A stretch of DNA of 64,000 nucleotides from an uncultured Aquimarina sp. (GTDB lineage Bacteria; Bacteroidota; Bacteroidia; Flavobacteriales; Flavobacteriaceae): positions 124,001-188,000 of the forward strand of contig CANMLW010000007.1 in the NCBI GenBank assembly GCA_947498705.1. The letters run 5' to 3'. The translations under genes and the position numbers were made by a program. How positions within the stretch are numbered: the first letter of the stretch is position 1; each line of letters opens with the position of its first letter. The notes under the pieces were generated by a model. It was not told where the DNA came from. It saw only the letters and a program-made list of their open reading frames with translations, and ran no database searches. This document shows, piece by piece, positions 9,375 through 18,035 of the stretch.

Positions 9375-9391
9375 GTTGTAATGAGCTTTTT
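9351..9391. terminator. Bidirectional terminator between miaA and the response regulator
   Basis: Perfect 11-bp inverted repeat AGCTCATTACA (9351-9361) / TGTAATGAGCT (9377-9387), with T residues after it on the plus strand and an A run before it, giving a T run on the minus strand. It ends miaA (+) and the rprXY transcript (-). The miaA stop codon at 9372-9374 is in the loop. Confidence 0.85.
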
Positions 9392-9418
9392 AATTAGTTA
9401 GTTACCGTTTATATTTTT

Positions 9419-10132
9419 TTAAGACACTTCTTTCTTTACAACCAACCTAAATCCTTCTCCATGAATATTTAGAATCTCTACACTTTCGTCTTTTTTCAAA
9501 TATTTTCTAAGCTTAGCAATATAAACATCCATACTTCGAGAGGTAAAATAATTATCATCTCTCCATATTTTTGTTAAAGCCAACTCCCTAGGCATAAGAT
9601 CATTAAGATGCAACGCTAATAAACGAAGTAATTCATTTTCTTTTGGAGATAATTTAACAGGATCTTCTTCTTGGTAAGACAAGAATCTAAGTTTAGAATT
9701 AAGGTGAAATCCACCAATTTTAAACTCGAATTGCTTGCTATCCGCAACAGACTCTGTGCTTTTACGTTGCATAATAGCTTGTATTTTCATCAATAAAACT
9801 TCGCTATCAAAAGGTTTATTTAAATAATCATCTGCTCCTACCTTATACCCTTTCAAGACATCTTCTTTCATAGCTTTTGCCGTTAAAAAGATAATGGGCA
9901 CTTCTTCATTTTTTTCTCTTATTTCTTTGGCCAACGTAAACCCATCTTTATATGGCATCATCACATCGAGGATACACATATCATAATCATCTTTTTTGAA
10001 TTTTTCGAAACCTTCCATACCATTTTTGGCATGCACAACCTCATAGTCATTCATTACTAAGTAATCCTTTAGAACTGTTCCAAAATTTGGATCATCTTCT
10101 ACAAGCAAAATCTTTTTGTTTTCTGTTTCCAT
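9419..10132 (-). CDS. rprY: OmpR-family response regulator (RprY-type)
   Basis: A 237-residue two-component response regulator. The receiver domain (residues 1-125) has the acidic pair in VEDD and the phosphoacceptor D56 in CILDVMMP, plus the conserved Lys in FLTAKAM. Residues about 135-232 are an OmpR/PhoB winged helix, with MDVYIAKLRKYLK as the recognition region. It follows the sensor kinase gene after a four-base gap and is cotranscribed with it. Sequence and pairing fit the RprXY system of Bacteroidota; targets are not visible here. Confidence 0.88.
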   Translation of the reverse strand: METENKKILLVEDDPNFGTVLKDYLVMNDYEVVHAKNGMEGFEKFKKDDYDMCILDVMMPYKDGFTLAKEIREKNEEVPIIFLTAKAMKEDVLKGYKVGADDYLNKPFDSEVLLMKIQAIMQRKSTESVADSKQFEFKIGGFHLNSKLRFLSYQEEDPVKLSPKENELLRLLALHLNDLMPRELALTKIWRDDNYFTSRSMDVYIAKLRKYLKKDESVEILNIHGEGFRLVVKKEVS

Positions 10133-10136
10133 ATTT

Positions 10137-11699
10137 CTAAGATATTAACGGTAATTTAATTATAAATGTTGAGCCTTTTCCTCTTTCACTTTCTACCCAA
10201 ATCTGACCATGATGATCATCAATAATTCTCTTCACATAGGTTAGACCTAGCCCATGTCCTTTTACATTATGCAAATCTCCTGTATGTTCTCTAAAAAATT
10301 TCTCAAAAATCTTTTTCTGAGCAACTTTACCCATTCCGATTCCTTGATCTCTAATTTTTAGTATGATACTATTTTTCACATTCTCTGTATATATATCAAT
10401 TTTTGGAGCTTCCTCAGAGTATTTAATAGCATTATCTAAAATGTTTACAATCACATTTGTTAGATGACTATCATTTGCCAAAATAGAGGTTTTAAGTGCT
10501 CCTAAATGCATTTTTACATACCCTAGCCTATTTTCTACAATTAAGGAAACATGAGTTATTGCATCTTCAATAATGTCATGAAGCTCTTGTTTCTCCTTTT
10601 TTATATTAAGCTCATTTTTCTCTAATTGTGATATCCTCAATACATTTTCTACCTGTGCATGCATTCTCTTATTCTCTTCTCTTATCATCTTCATATATCG
10701 CATTACCTTTTCCTGATCCCCACCTATTTTTGGATTCTTTATAGCATCCAACGCCAGATTAATGGTCGCTATAGGTGTTTTAAGTTCATGAGTCATATTA
10801 TTAATAAAGTCTGTCTTTATCTGTGATATTTGTCTTTGCTGTATTAGCTGTGACAATGCGCTCGAATATGCAACTACAATAATTAAGGTAAATAATATCG
10901 ACAAAATTGCCATACCTTTTATGGTAGACAATACAAATTGTTTTTTTCCTGTAAAATTAACATACAATTGATAATTACTTATCCCTTGATCATTTACAAA
11001 AAGTGGTATTCCGTAAGTAGTTGGATAATCCCAACTAAAATCATCAGAACGTACTTTTGTAGATAATGCATTACTGTATATAGCATACTCAAAGTCAACT
11101 TTTATATCTCTCTCTTCTAATTCTTTTTTTAGTAAATGCTCTATTTCCTCTTTTTGAACTCTTCTATGAATCGGAATAAAACTTGCTATCTCCCCAATTA
11201 CAATTTCATAATCCATTCGTTGAAGATCTGTTAACCCACGAATCCTTTCAATTTTTGATTTGGATTTTTGATTAACAAAATCATTTTTTTGTGTCTCTAA
11301 AACAGCAGATTCGGTATTACGATTTAAAATATTTTTTAGTCGCACCGTATCAATATTTAAATTCACAAAAGATGAAAATAACTTATAATCTTCTTCCAAA
11401 ATACCATTTGTGAATGATTTTGTGGTATTATCAATACTAATATTTAAGAGCTGACGTATTGTTTTGTTATCAGGCTCTTCGATACTATCCAATATTTCCT
11501 GCAAAGGAAAAAACATCTCTTCAAATTCTCTGTACTGAATTTTATTCGACACCGAGATAAGTATCTGCTTAGCATTAAAAGAAAATTGTTCTTCATTATT
11601 CTCTACCGTGTTGTTAATCCAATATCCCTGAACAAAAATAATCCCAATTAATGACAAACTCATTAGGATTATCAGCAACACGAATAATCTTTTATTCAT
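10137..11699 (-). CDS. rprX: Sensor histidine kinase (RprX-type)
   Basis: A 520-residue membrane kinase. A transmembrane helix at residues 5-26 and a second at about 259-280 bound a periplasmic sensor region of about 230 residues, largely helical. The dimerisation domain carries the phosphorylated H303 in MTHELKTP, followed by the N box (LDNAIKYSE), G1 (DQGIGM), F box and G2 (GHGLGL) of the ATPase domain. It lies directly upstream of its response regulator. An exact TACTTTTG box lies only four bases before the ATG, so the transcript may be leaderless. Confidence 0.88.
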   Translation of the reverse strand: MNKRLFVLLIILMSLSLIGIIFVQGYWINNTVENNEEQFSFNAKQILISVSNKIQYREFEEMFFPLQEILDSIEEPDNKTIRQLLNISIDNTTKSFTNGILEEDYKLFSSFVNLNIDTVRLKNILNRNTESAVLETQKNDFVNQKSKSKIERIRGLTDLQRMDYEIVIGEIASFIPIHRRVQKEEIEHLLKKELEERDIKVDFEYAIYSNALSTKVRSDDFSWDYPTTYGIPLFVNDQGISNYQLYVNFTGKKQFVLSTIKGMAILSILFTLIIVVAYSSALSQLIQQRQISQIKTDFINNMTHELKTPIATINLALDAIKNPKIGGDQEKVMRYMKMIREENKRMHAQVENVLRISQLEKNELNIKKEKQELHDIIEDAITHVSLIVENRLGYVKMHLGALKTSILANDSHLTNVIVNILDNAIKYSEEAPKIDIYTENVKNSIILKIRDQGIGMGKVAQKKIFEKFFREHTGDLHNVKGHGLGLTYVKRIIDDHHGQIWVESERGKGSTFIIKLPLIS

Positions 11700-11703
11700 A
11701 CTT

Positions 11704-11711
11704 CAAAAGTA
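11704..11711 (-). promoter_or_regulatory. -7 box of rprX (TACTTTTG)
   Basis: Exact TAnnTTTG match on the minus strand, four bases before the rprX ATG. No TTG is seen at the usual distance upstream. Instead there is a GTTAAC / GTTTAAC-like repeat around 11738-11755 that could be an activator site; that part is speculative. Confidence 0.5.
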
Positions 11712-11768
11712 AGGCTTTAACATTTAGCTACTTTAGGGTTTAACCAAATGTTAACAAAATGAATTATT

Positions 11769-12368
11769 TTAATCATAACTACCTTCAGAAGATATAATTT
11801 TATGAATTTCGTAAGTTTTTAACTTTGTTTCTTCTATATCATCATTAAATATCACAAAATCCGACAAGTCAATTTTACGACTATCTTCCCATTGGTTATT
11901 TATTCTTGCTTGTATCTCTTTTCGACTCATAGATTCGTCTCTTTTTAAAACGCGTTGAATCCTTACTTCTTCTGGAGCTACAACTAGAATTATATAATCA
12001 CATTGCTTATACCCCTCATTTTCAAAGAGCACTGCAGCTTCTTTAATTACATATTTTCCTGGTTGTTGATTTTTCCAATCATCAAAATGTTTTGCTACTG
12101 CAGGGTGAACAATCGCATTTAACTTATTTAATTTCTCCTCTTCGTTAAAAACAATATTAGCAATATATGGCCTATTTAATTGAGATGCTGTATATGCTTT
12201 TTCTCCAAACAATTCTATTATTTGCTCTTTTAACAAAACATCCTCATTCATAAGTTTTTTTGCTTCATCATCTGCTATATATACTGCTACCCCCAGTTTC
12301 TTAAACATTTTAGCAACAGTAGATTTACCACTTCCAATCCCCCCTGTCAACCCAACTACTTTCATCAT
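11769..12368 (-). CDS. coaE: Dephospho-CoA kinase
   Basis: A 199-residue P-loop kinase that phosphorylates the 3'-OH of dephospho-CoA, the last step of coenzyme A synthesis. The Walker A motif GGIGSGKST begins at about residue 9, with the DADDEAKKL-type CoA-binding segment (here IADDEAKKLM), the IVHPAV motif and KEAAVLFE following in family order. Two adjacent ATGs (12368 and 12365) could both serve; I keep the first. The start abuts the stop of the YbbR-like gene with no gap, so they are cotranscribed. coaBC of the same pathway lies further along this strand. Confidence 0.95.
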   Translation of the reverse strand: MMKVVGLTGGIGSGKSTVAKMFKKLGVAVYIADDEAKKLMNEDVLLKEQIIELFGEKAYTASQLNRPYIANIVFNEEEKLNKLNAIVHPAVAKHFDDWKNQQPGKYVIKEAAVLFENEGYKQCDYIILVVAPEEVRIQRVLKRDESMSRKEIQARINNQWEDSRKIDLSDFVIFNDDIEETKLKTYEIHKIISSEGSYD

Positions 12369-13331
12369 TTATTGTTTTAAAACTACGAATTGCACTTGTT
12401 TTTCTTGTAATCTTACATCGTGTATAGCACCAGGCTTTTCTACTAATTCTACCGTTAGAAACGAACTTTCTTCCGAAACTTTAGCATAATCAGCAATCAC
12501 AACAAAATCTCGCGGACTCACTTCGTTATACTTATCTAACCCCACTCTATATACTACCGAAATTTCTGTAGGAAAAATTTTTATTTCCATACCATCTGGC
12601 GCATTACGTATTGTTATTGGTACTTTTTGATGCCCTTCAGTAAATTTACTTACCAAAACAGTAGCATCTACTCTAGAGGGAATTACCAGAATATCAGACG
12701 GTAATTCTTCTGTATTGATTCGCAATTTAGCAGTATGATCTACATTTAACCCTTTAAGATCTACCTTCTCTGTATGCACCTGATTAATAGAATCAACTAT
12801 TTGAGAAGGCCCACTAACAGTTATAGAATCTGGTTTCAGCACCAAACCTTGATCACTTCCATATCCAACAGCATACTCTATATCTCTCTTTGCATATACC
12901 GGCACTTTCTTCTTAAGATTATAATCTAAATATAATTCTAAAGTATCTTTTTGTATAGACAACACTTTGCCTTTGAAGTCTAATTTATTATTTAGCAATA
13001 AGGTTTCTTTATTTACAAAAAAAGAATATTTATTACTGGTAGTTGTAAACGCATCTTCTACAGAAAAATTTAGAATAGATTTACTCCAATTATGACCAAT
13101 AAGCCTAAAACCATTACCGTTAAGAACCATTTTCAAGCTTTGATCACTCTTCGCGTTCACAATTCTGTCTTTTGGAATATTGGTATATTTTATTGTTACT
13201 TCTACTTCTTGAGTATAGTTTTTTGAGAATTGTGTAAATAACCAGAGCATCGAGGTAAACAATAGAAAAAACAAAAACGTTTGCACATTACTCTTTTTAA
13301 GAGAAAATCTATTCTTTTTTCGATATGACAT
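12369..13331 (-). CDS. YbbR-like / CdaR-family membrane-anchored protein
   Basis: A 320-residue protein with a basic N-terminus and one transmembrane helix at about residues 16-34, leaving about 285 residues outside the membrane. The extracytoplasmic part is beta-rich and shows repeated YbbR-like segments (for example VPVYAKRDIEY and the later VPITIRNAPDGM). In Firmicutes YbbR/CdaR regulates the diadenylate cyclase CdaA; no cyclase gene is present here, so I do not transfer that role. The gene is followed immediately by coaE, a pairing common in Flavobacteria. Confidence 0.75.
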   Translation of the reverse strand: MSYRKKNRFSLKKSNVQTFLFFLLFTSMLWLFTQFSKNYTQEVEVTIKYTNIPKDRIVNAKSDQSLKMVLNGNGFRLIGHNWSKSILNFSVEDAFTTTSNKYSFFVNKETLLLNNKLDFKGKVLSIQKDTLELYLDYNLKKKVPVYAKRDIEYAVGYGSDQGLVLKPDSITVSGPSQIVDSINQVHTEKVDLKGLNVDHTAKLRINTEELPSDILVIPSRVDATVLVSKFTEGHQKVPITIRNAPDGMEIKIFPTEISVVYRVGLDKYNEVSPRDFVVIADYAKVSEESSFLTVELVEKPGAIHDVRLQEKQVQFVVLKQ

Positions 13332-13336
13332 ATTGC

Positions 13337-14341
13337 TTATTTTTTAAAAAAAAGCTTTTTGAATTGATCTTTAGGATCTTTTCCTAACACATGAATATAA
13401 TAATAAGATTTTAAGAATCCTTTTCCATATCCATAAAATTGTATCAAAACAGCCAAAACGGATTGAATCCCAATCAAAACATTTTTATAATGCCAGGTAG
13501 CTCCTATAAAAATTGCAGCAAAATACAACAGTACTCCTCCTGCCAAATGCCACCAACCAAACAATAATACAAATAAGGCGATGATCATATATATTACAAA
13601 TAGCGTTGGAAACCAATACGTGAGTTTTGCCGTTTCTGGATGCCACTTATTTAAGATAGGTCTTACTAAGCCAAATTTATTAACCTGAACATAAAATTTT
13701 TCCCATGAGATTCTTCTTTTATGAAATACTTTTGCATCGGGTATTAAAGCAGTTTGATACCCTAATTTCCATAAACGAATAGTTAAATCTGGGTCTTCTC
13801 CCGGGTGTATATCTCCAAATCCTCCAGATGCATCAAAAGCCTCTTTAGACAATCCCATATTAAAACTACGCGGTTGAAATTTACCCATCGTATTTTTTCT
13901 TCCGCGTATACCACCGGTTGTTAGATAAGAAGTCATGCTATAGCTTATTGCTTTCTGAAGGTCAGAAAAACTTGGATGCGCATCATCGGGACCTCCGAAA
14001 CAATGAACATAATTTGATAACAAATACCTCTCTACTCTCGATAAGTAATCTATAGGAAGGATCACATCACTATCTAGTATAATGTTATAATTACCTTTTG
14101 CCCTTTTCATTCCGTAATTACGCGAATCTCCAGGACCGGTATTAGGTTTTTGGTAATAACTAATGGTTAAATCATCTGTAAACTCATTAATTACGTTTTC
14201 AGATGTTTCGGAAGAACCATCCTCTATAATGACTATCTCATATTCTTTAGGATAATCCATAGCCACCATACTCTGTAACAACTCCTGTATTTCTATAGGC
14301 CTATTATAGACCGGAATAATAAAAGAAAAATATATATTCAT
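13337..14341 (-). CDS. Family 2 glycosyltransferase, membrane-associated
   Basis: A 334-residue GT2 (GT-A fold) glycosyltransferase. The N-terminal half shows the opening SFIIPVYNRP, the acidic metal/nucleotide-binding DSDV motif near residue 95, and GEDPDLTIRLWKLGY near residue 183, matching the ED motif. The C-terminal third contains three hydrophobic helices (about 240-310), so it is anchored in the inner membrane. The acceptor sugar is unknown. It leads the cluster glycosyltransferase, YbbR-like, coaE. A CATTTTTG box, one mismatch from consensus, lies five bases before its ATG. Confidence 0.85.
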   Translation of the reverse strand: MNIYFSFIIPVYNRPIEIQELLQSMVAMDYPKEYEIVIIEDGSSETSENVINEFTDDLTISYYQKPNTGPGDSRNYGMKRAKGNYNIILDSDVILPIDYLSRVERYLLSNYVHCFGGPDDAHPSFSDLQKAISYSMTSYLTTGGIRGRKNTMGKFQPRSFNMGLSKEAFDASGGFGDIHPGEDPDLTIRLWKLGYQTALIPDAKVFHKRRISWEKFYVQVNKFGLVRPILNKWHPETAKLTYWFPTLFVIYMIIALFVLLFGWWHLAGGVLLYFAAIFIGATWHYKNVLIGIQSVLAVLIQFYGYGKGFLKSYYYIHVLGKDPKDQFKKLFFKK

Positions 14342-14362
14342 AATGGCAAAAATGGTACAACA

Positions 14363-14395
14363 AAAAATCCCATACTAATAACGAATGGGATTTTT
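14363..14395 (-). terminator. Terminator after fabI
   Basis: Inverted repeat of 11 bp (arms 14363-14373 and 14385-14395, core ATCCCAT/ATGGGAT) with A/T runs at both ends. Read on the minus strand it lies between the fabI stop and the glycosyltransferase start and ends in a T run. Confidence 0.75.
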
Positions 14396-14426
14396 GTATA
14401 AAATCTATAAAGCTTTATAATCGCTA

Positions 14427-15245
14427 TTATTCTTCATCTACAAATTTATTCATAACTAACTGGCTAACTCCCATATTAGAAAAACCACCGTCATTATATA
14501 AATTTTGTAGCGTTACCTTTCTTGTTAAATCCGAAAACAAAGTAACAGTATAATCTGCACACTCTAATGCTGTAGCATTACCTAAAGGCGACATTTTATC
14601 TGCATACTCTATAAAACCATCAAAACCTTTAACTCCTTTTCCTGCAGTTGTTGGAGTTGGTGATTGAGAGATTGTATTTACTCTAACCTTATGATCTCTC
14701 CCAAAGAAATATCCAAAACTACGAGAGATTGATTCTAAATATGCTTTGTTATCTGCCATATCATTATAATCAGGAAATACTCGCTGAGCAGCCATATAGG
14801 TTAATGCAACAATACTTCCCCATTCATTCATAGCTTCTTTCTTATACAATGTTTGCATTGTTTTATGAAATGAAAGTGCAGAAACATCCCATCCTTTTTG
14901 ACTCCAGTCATAATTAAGATTCGTATAATGACGTCCTTTACGAACATTTACTGACATCCCGATAGAATGTAATACAAAATCTAACTTGCCTCCTAAAATT
15001 TCCATTGCTTTCTCTACTAGGTTTTCAAGATCTTCTAATGAAGTAGCATCAGCAGGTATAACTTGAGAGTTTGTTTTTTCGGCCAGTGTATTTATTGCTC
15101 CCATACGCATGGCAACTGGTGCATTGGTAAGAACAAAACTTCCTCCTTCTTCAAAAACTCGCTCTGCTGTTTTCCAGGCAATTGAATTTTCATCAAGTGC
15201 TCCAAAAATAATTCCTCTCTTACCTTTTAATAAATTGTGTGACAT
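14427..15245 (-). CDS. fabI: Enoyl-[acyl-carrier-protein] reductase (NADH)
   Basis: A 272-residue short-chain-dehydrogenase-fold enzyme that reduces trans-2-enoyl-ACP in the last step of each fatty-acid elongation cycle. Family signatures are the GxxxxxSIAW nucleotide motif (residues 15-24), LHSIGM, and the catalytic Tyr160 and Lys167 with the Y-x6-K spacing of FabI. The C-terminal segment ends with QNLYNDGGFSNMG, as in flavobacterial FabI. It is a single gene: a terminator follows, and recN ends about 100 bases upstream. A TATCTTTA element at 15280-15287 on the minus strand may be its -7 box. Confidence 0.95.
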   Translation of the reverse strand: MSHNLLKGKRGIIFGALDENSIAWKTAERVFEEGGSFVLTNAPVAMRMGAINTLAEKTNSQVIPADATSLEDLENLVEKAMEILGGKLDFVLHSIGMSVNVRKGRHYTNLNYDWSQKGWDVSALSFHKTMQTLYKKEAMNEWGSIVALTYMAAQRVFPDYNDMADNKAYLESISRSFGYFFGRDHKVRVNTISQSPTPTTAGKGVKGFDGFIEYADKMSPLGNATALECADYTVTLFSDLTRKVTLQNLYNDGGFSNMGVSQLVMNKFVDEE

Positions 15246-15342
15246 TTAATTGTAAATTAAAGTATGGTTATACGAGCGGTAAAGATAATAAAACGACCCA
15301 AACCACAAGTATTCTAAATAGGTTTTAGTTTAAACTTAAATA

Positions 15343-17001
15343 TTATTTTAAATTCAATAATGATTTTGCATGACTCAAGGCAGAATCAGAGCTATTTTTC
15401 CCGCTTATCATTTCTGCTATTTCCTTAACTCTATCTTCATTATTTAAAAGTCTGAGCTGTGTGATAGTCATATTTTGTACATCTTCCTTGTATACTTTAT
15501 AATGACTTTGCCCTTTGGCAGCAATCTGAGGCAAATGAGTAATACTAAATACTTGCAGGTTTTTGCTCATCCCCATCATTACATCTGCCATTTTATGTGC
15601 TACCTCACCAGATACTCCTGTATCTATTTCATCAAAAATAATCGTTGGTAATTGTGAATATCTTGAAAGAACCGATTTGATCGCCAACATAATTCTAGAC
15701 AATTCACCTCCAGAAGCTACTTTTTTAAGTTCTCCATAATTACCTCCTTTATTAGCAGAAAACAAAAATGACAGTTCTTCTTTTCCGTTAGACAAATATT
15801 TATCCTGTAGCTTTAATGCTCCCTGAAAAGAAGCATTTACCATTCCTAATGATGCAAGAATAATCTCTAATTCTTTTATTAGTTTAGGAAGTGCTTTAAT
15901 TCTTTTCTTATGAATTTTTTCTGCTACTTCATCCAACCCTTTTTTTATTGTAACAATTTCTTTTTCGATTGCACCAATATCGTCTTTAAGAGATTCTGTC
16001 TTAGAAACTTTTTCTTTTAACACCGTCTCGACACTAATTAATGCTTCTATATCTGCACATTGATGTTTTACTTGAAGATTATGTAATAATTCTATTCGCT
16101 GACTAATTTGCTCTAGACGTTGTGGATCCGCTTCTAATTTTTCGAATTCATCTAATAAAGATGCACTAATATCATCTAATTCTATATATAAACTCTCTAC
16201 TCTTTTTGAAAGCTCTGCAAGAGAATGTGAGTAGGATTCAATCTTAGAAAAACTATTCTTAATACTAGACAATTGATCAGCAACCCCTACCTCGTCTGAA
16301 GAAACAATAGAAATTGCTCCTGATAACCGCTCTTGTATTTCTTCAATATTATTTAATTGTGCATATTGTTCTTCGAGCTCTGGTAATTCATTAGGTTTTA
16401 GCTTTGCTTCTTCTAACTCTTTTAACAAAAAAGAATTATACTCATACTCCTTTGTAAAACTCTCTTGATTCTCTAGTAACTCATTAAGGGTTTTTTCTTT
16501 ATTTTTAAGTAATATCAACCCTCTTTGATAAGATTCTATCTCTCGACCAGTATCTGCCAACGCATCCAATACTTCAAATTGAAAATCATTAGTGGTGACT
16601 TCTAATGTTTGATTCTGACTATGAATATCTATTAATTTTTTTCCTAGTGCCGCCAAAGATTGCAAGGTAACCGGAGTATCATTTATAAAAGCTCTTGATT
16701 TACCCGATGGTAGGATCTCTCTCCTAATAATGGTTTGGTCTTCATAATCCAGCTCTTCTTCTTCAAAAAACTGAGTTAAATTATACTGTTGCACTTCAAA
16801 AGTGCCTTCTATAACACATTTCTGAGAGCTATCTTTAACACTACCTAGATCGGCTCTTTTACCCAATAATAACCCTAGAGCACCAAGTAATAACGATTTA
16901 CCGGCTCCTGTTTCTCCAGTAATCGTAATCAAACCTGTATCAAAAGATACCTGTAATTGTTCTATTAACGCGAAGTTTTTTATTGAAAGACCTCGTAGCA
17001 A
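15343..17001 (-). CDS. recN: DNA repair protein RecN
   Basis: A 552-residue SMC-like ATPase acting in double-strand-break repair. The Walker A motif GETGAGKS is at residues 29-36, two long coiled-coil stretches fill the middle, and the C-terminal part has the ABC signature SGGELSRIML and Walker B IIFDEIDTGVSG. The start is TTG at 17001: no ATG is available before the conserved LSIKNFALIE segment, which in relatives begins two or three residues after the initiator. It is the last gene of the bamD-rpoZ-coaBC-porD-recN cluster but has a 146-base gap, so it may have its own promoter. Confidence 0.94.
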   Translation of the reverse strand: MLRGLSIKNFALIEQLQVSFDTGLITITGETGAGKSLLLGALGLLLGKRADLGSVKDSSQKCVIEGTFEVQQYNLTQFFEEEELDYEDQTIIRREILPSGKSRAFINDTPVTLQSLAALGKKLIDIHSQNQTLEVTTNDFQFEVLDALADTGREIESYQRGLILLKNKEKTLNELLENQESFTKEYEYNSFLLKELEEAKLKPNELPELEEQYAQLNNIEEIQERLSGAISIVSSDEVGVADQLSSIKNSFSKIESYSHSLAELSKRVESLYIELDDISASLLDEFEKLEADPQRLEQISQRIELLHNLQVKHQCADIEALISVETVLKEKVSKTESLKDDIGAIEKEIVTIKKGLDEVAEKIHKKRIKALPKLIKELEIILASLGMVNASFQGALKLQDKYLSNGKEELSFLFSANKGGNYGELKKVASGGELSRIMLAIKSVLSRYSQLPTIIFDEIDTGVSGEVAHKMADVMMGMSKNLQVFSITHLPQIAAKGQSHYKVYKEDVQNMTITQLRLLNNEDRVKEIAEMISGKNSSDSALSHAKSLLNLK

Positions 17002-17147
17002 AGGATCAAAGTATTTAATTGTTTTAAAAAAGTAAAGATACTATAGTTTTAAAAAGATTAGATAGGATGGTTTATTTTTTATCAAATAAAAACAAACATC
17101 GTTGCTTACAAACAAAAATGGTAAGTTTTTCTATAAATCCAGTGGTG

Positions 17148-18035
17148 TTAAAACTTTATAGATTTCCAGTTATCAGAATAGGTAGGTGCTATACGGTTTA
17201 AAACCTGAACAGTTTCTGCTATATTTACAGAAGGACCTCCTGACAGAATACTAGAAACCTCATCTGCTTTTGCATCAAAAAACACACGCATCATATAAGA
17301 GTTAGGTCTCGAATTATGCATTTTGTTTAAAGATTTCATAGATTCTGTAATTACTTCTTTTCCTTTTTTTACATTATTATGCATAATATCCAACCCTTCT
17401 CTATGATATTTATACAATGCCTCTCTATAGCCTGCAAAGGTACCCGAAAGAAGATCATCATTAAGCGTAAATCTATTGGGATCTCTCTCTCGTTTCCACC
17501 CTAACCTATTACTTCCTTGAGCATTACTAACTATATTATTAGCCTCCTGATAGTATTTGGTACCTCCATTTAACTCAAAACTATCTGCATCTATACCCAA
17601 AATAGTGTATAAATAATACGCTATAACAGAAACCAAATTAGAATCAAAATTATTAGGATTATAGTTTAACGGTTGGTACTCGAGATAATTAAAACCAAAC
17701 TGTTTATCATTCACATTAAAAATTGTAGTTGTATATCCTGATCCATATACCGGCCTAGACGCAAGTACTTGCAAAGTTGCATCAAACACATCATTATCAT
17801 ACTTCTCTAGCGTGATAAAAAAACTACAGTTTATACGCTCTTCTGTTCTATAATCAACATCTGTCCATTTTGTATTATTAATGAATTCTGTTAAGGAACG
17901 CTCCAGTGTTTTAAAGATCTGCAAATTAGGATTACCCGTTTGTGCCGCATTAACAGCTACCGTTGCATTAAACTCCTGAGCAGAAGCAATAAAAGTAAAG
18001 ATGCTAAATACGATAACAAGAAATAACTTATTCAT
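17148..18035 (-). CDS. porD: DUF4835 protein, PorD of the type IX secretion system
   Basis: A 295-residue exported protein with a signal peptide (residues about 1-19, ending ASAQE). Sequence features match DUF4835: an early FKTLERSLTEFINNTKW segment, a middle domain with LEYQPLNYNPNNFDSNLVSVIAYY, and the GTKYYQEANNIV region. The family is annotated in Bacteroidota as PorD, a periplasmic component linked to type IX secretion and gliding; its exact role is poorly defined. It overlaps the coaBC stop by eight bases, and the order coaBC-porD-recN is conserved in Flavobacteria. Confidence 0.82.
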   Translation of the reverse strand: MNKLFLVIVFSIFTFIASAQEFNATVAVNAAQTGNPNLQIFKTLERSLTEFINNTKWTDVDYRTEERINCSFFITLEKYDNDVFDATLQVLASRPVYGSGYTTTIFNVNDKQFGFNYLEYQPLNYNPNNFDSNLVSVIAYYLYTILGIDADSFELNGGTKYYQEANNIVSNAQGSNRLGWKRERDPNRFTLNDDLLSGTFAGYREALYKYHREGLDIMHNNVKKGKEVITESMKSLNKMHNSRPNSYMMRVFFDAKADEVSSILSGGPSVNIAETVQVLNRIAPTYSDNWKSIKF

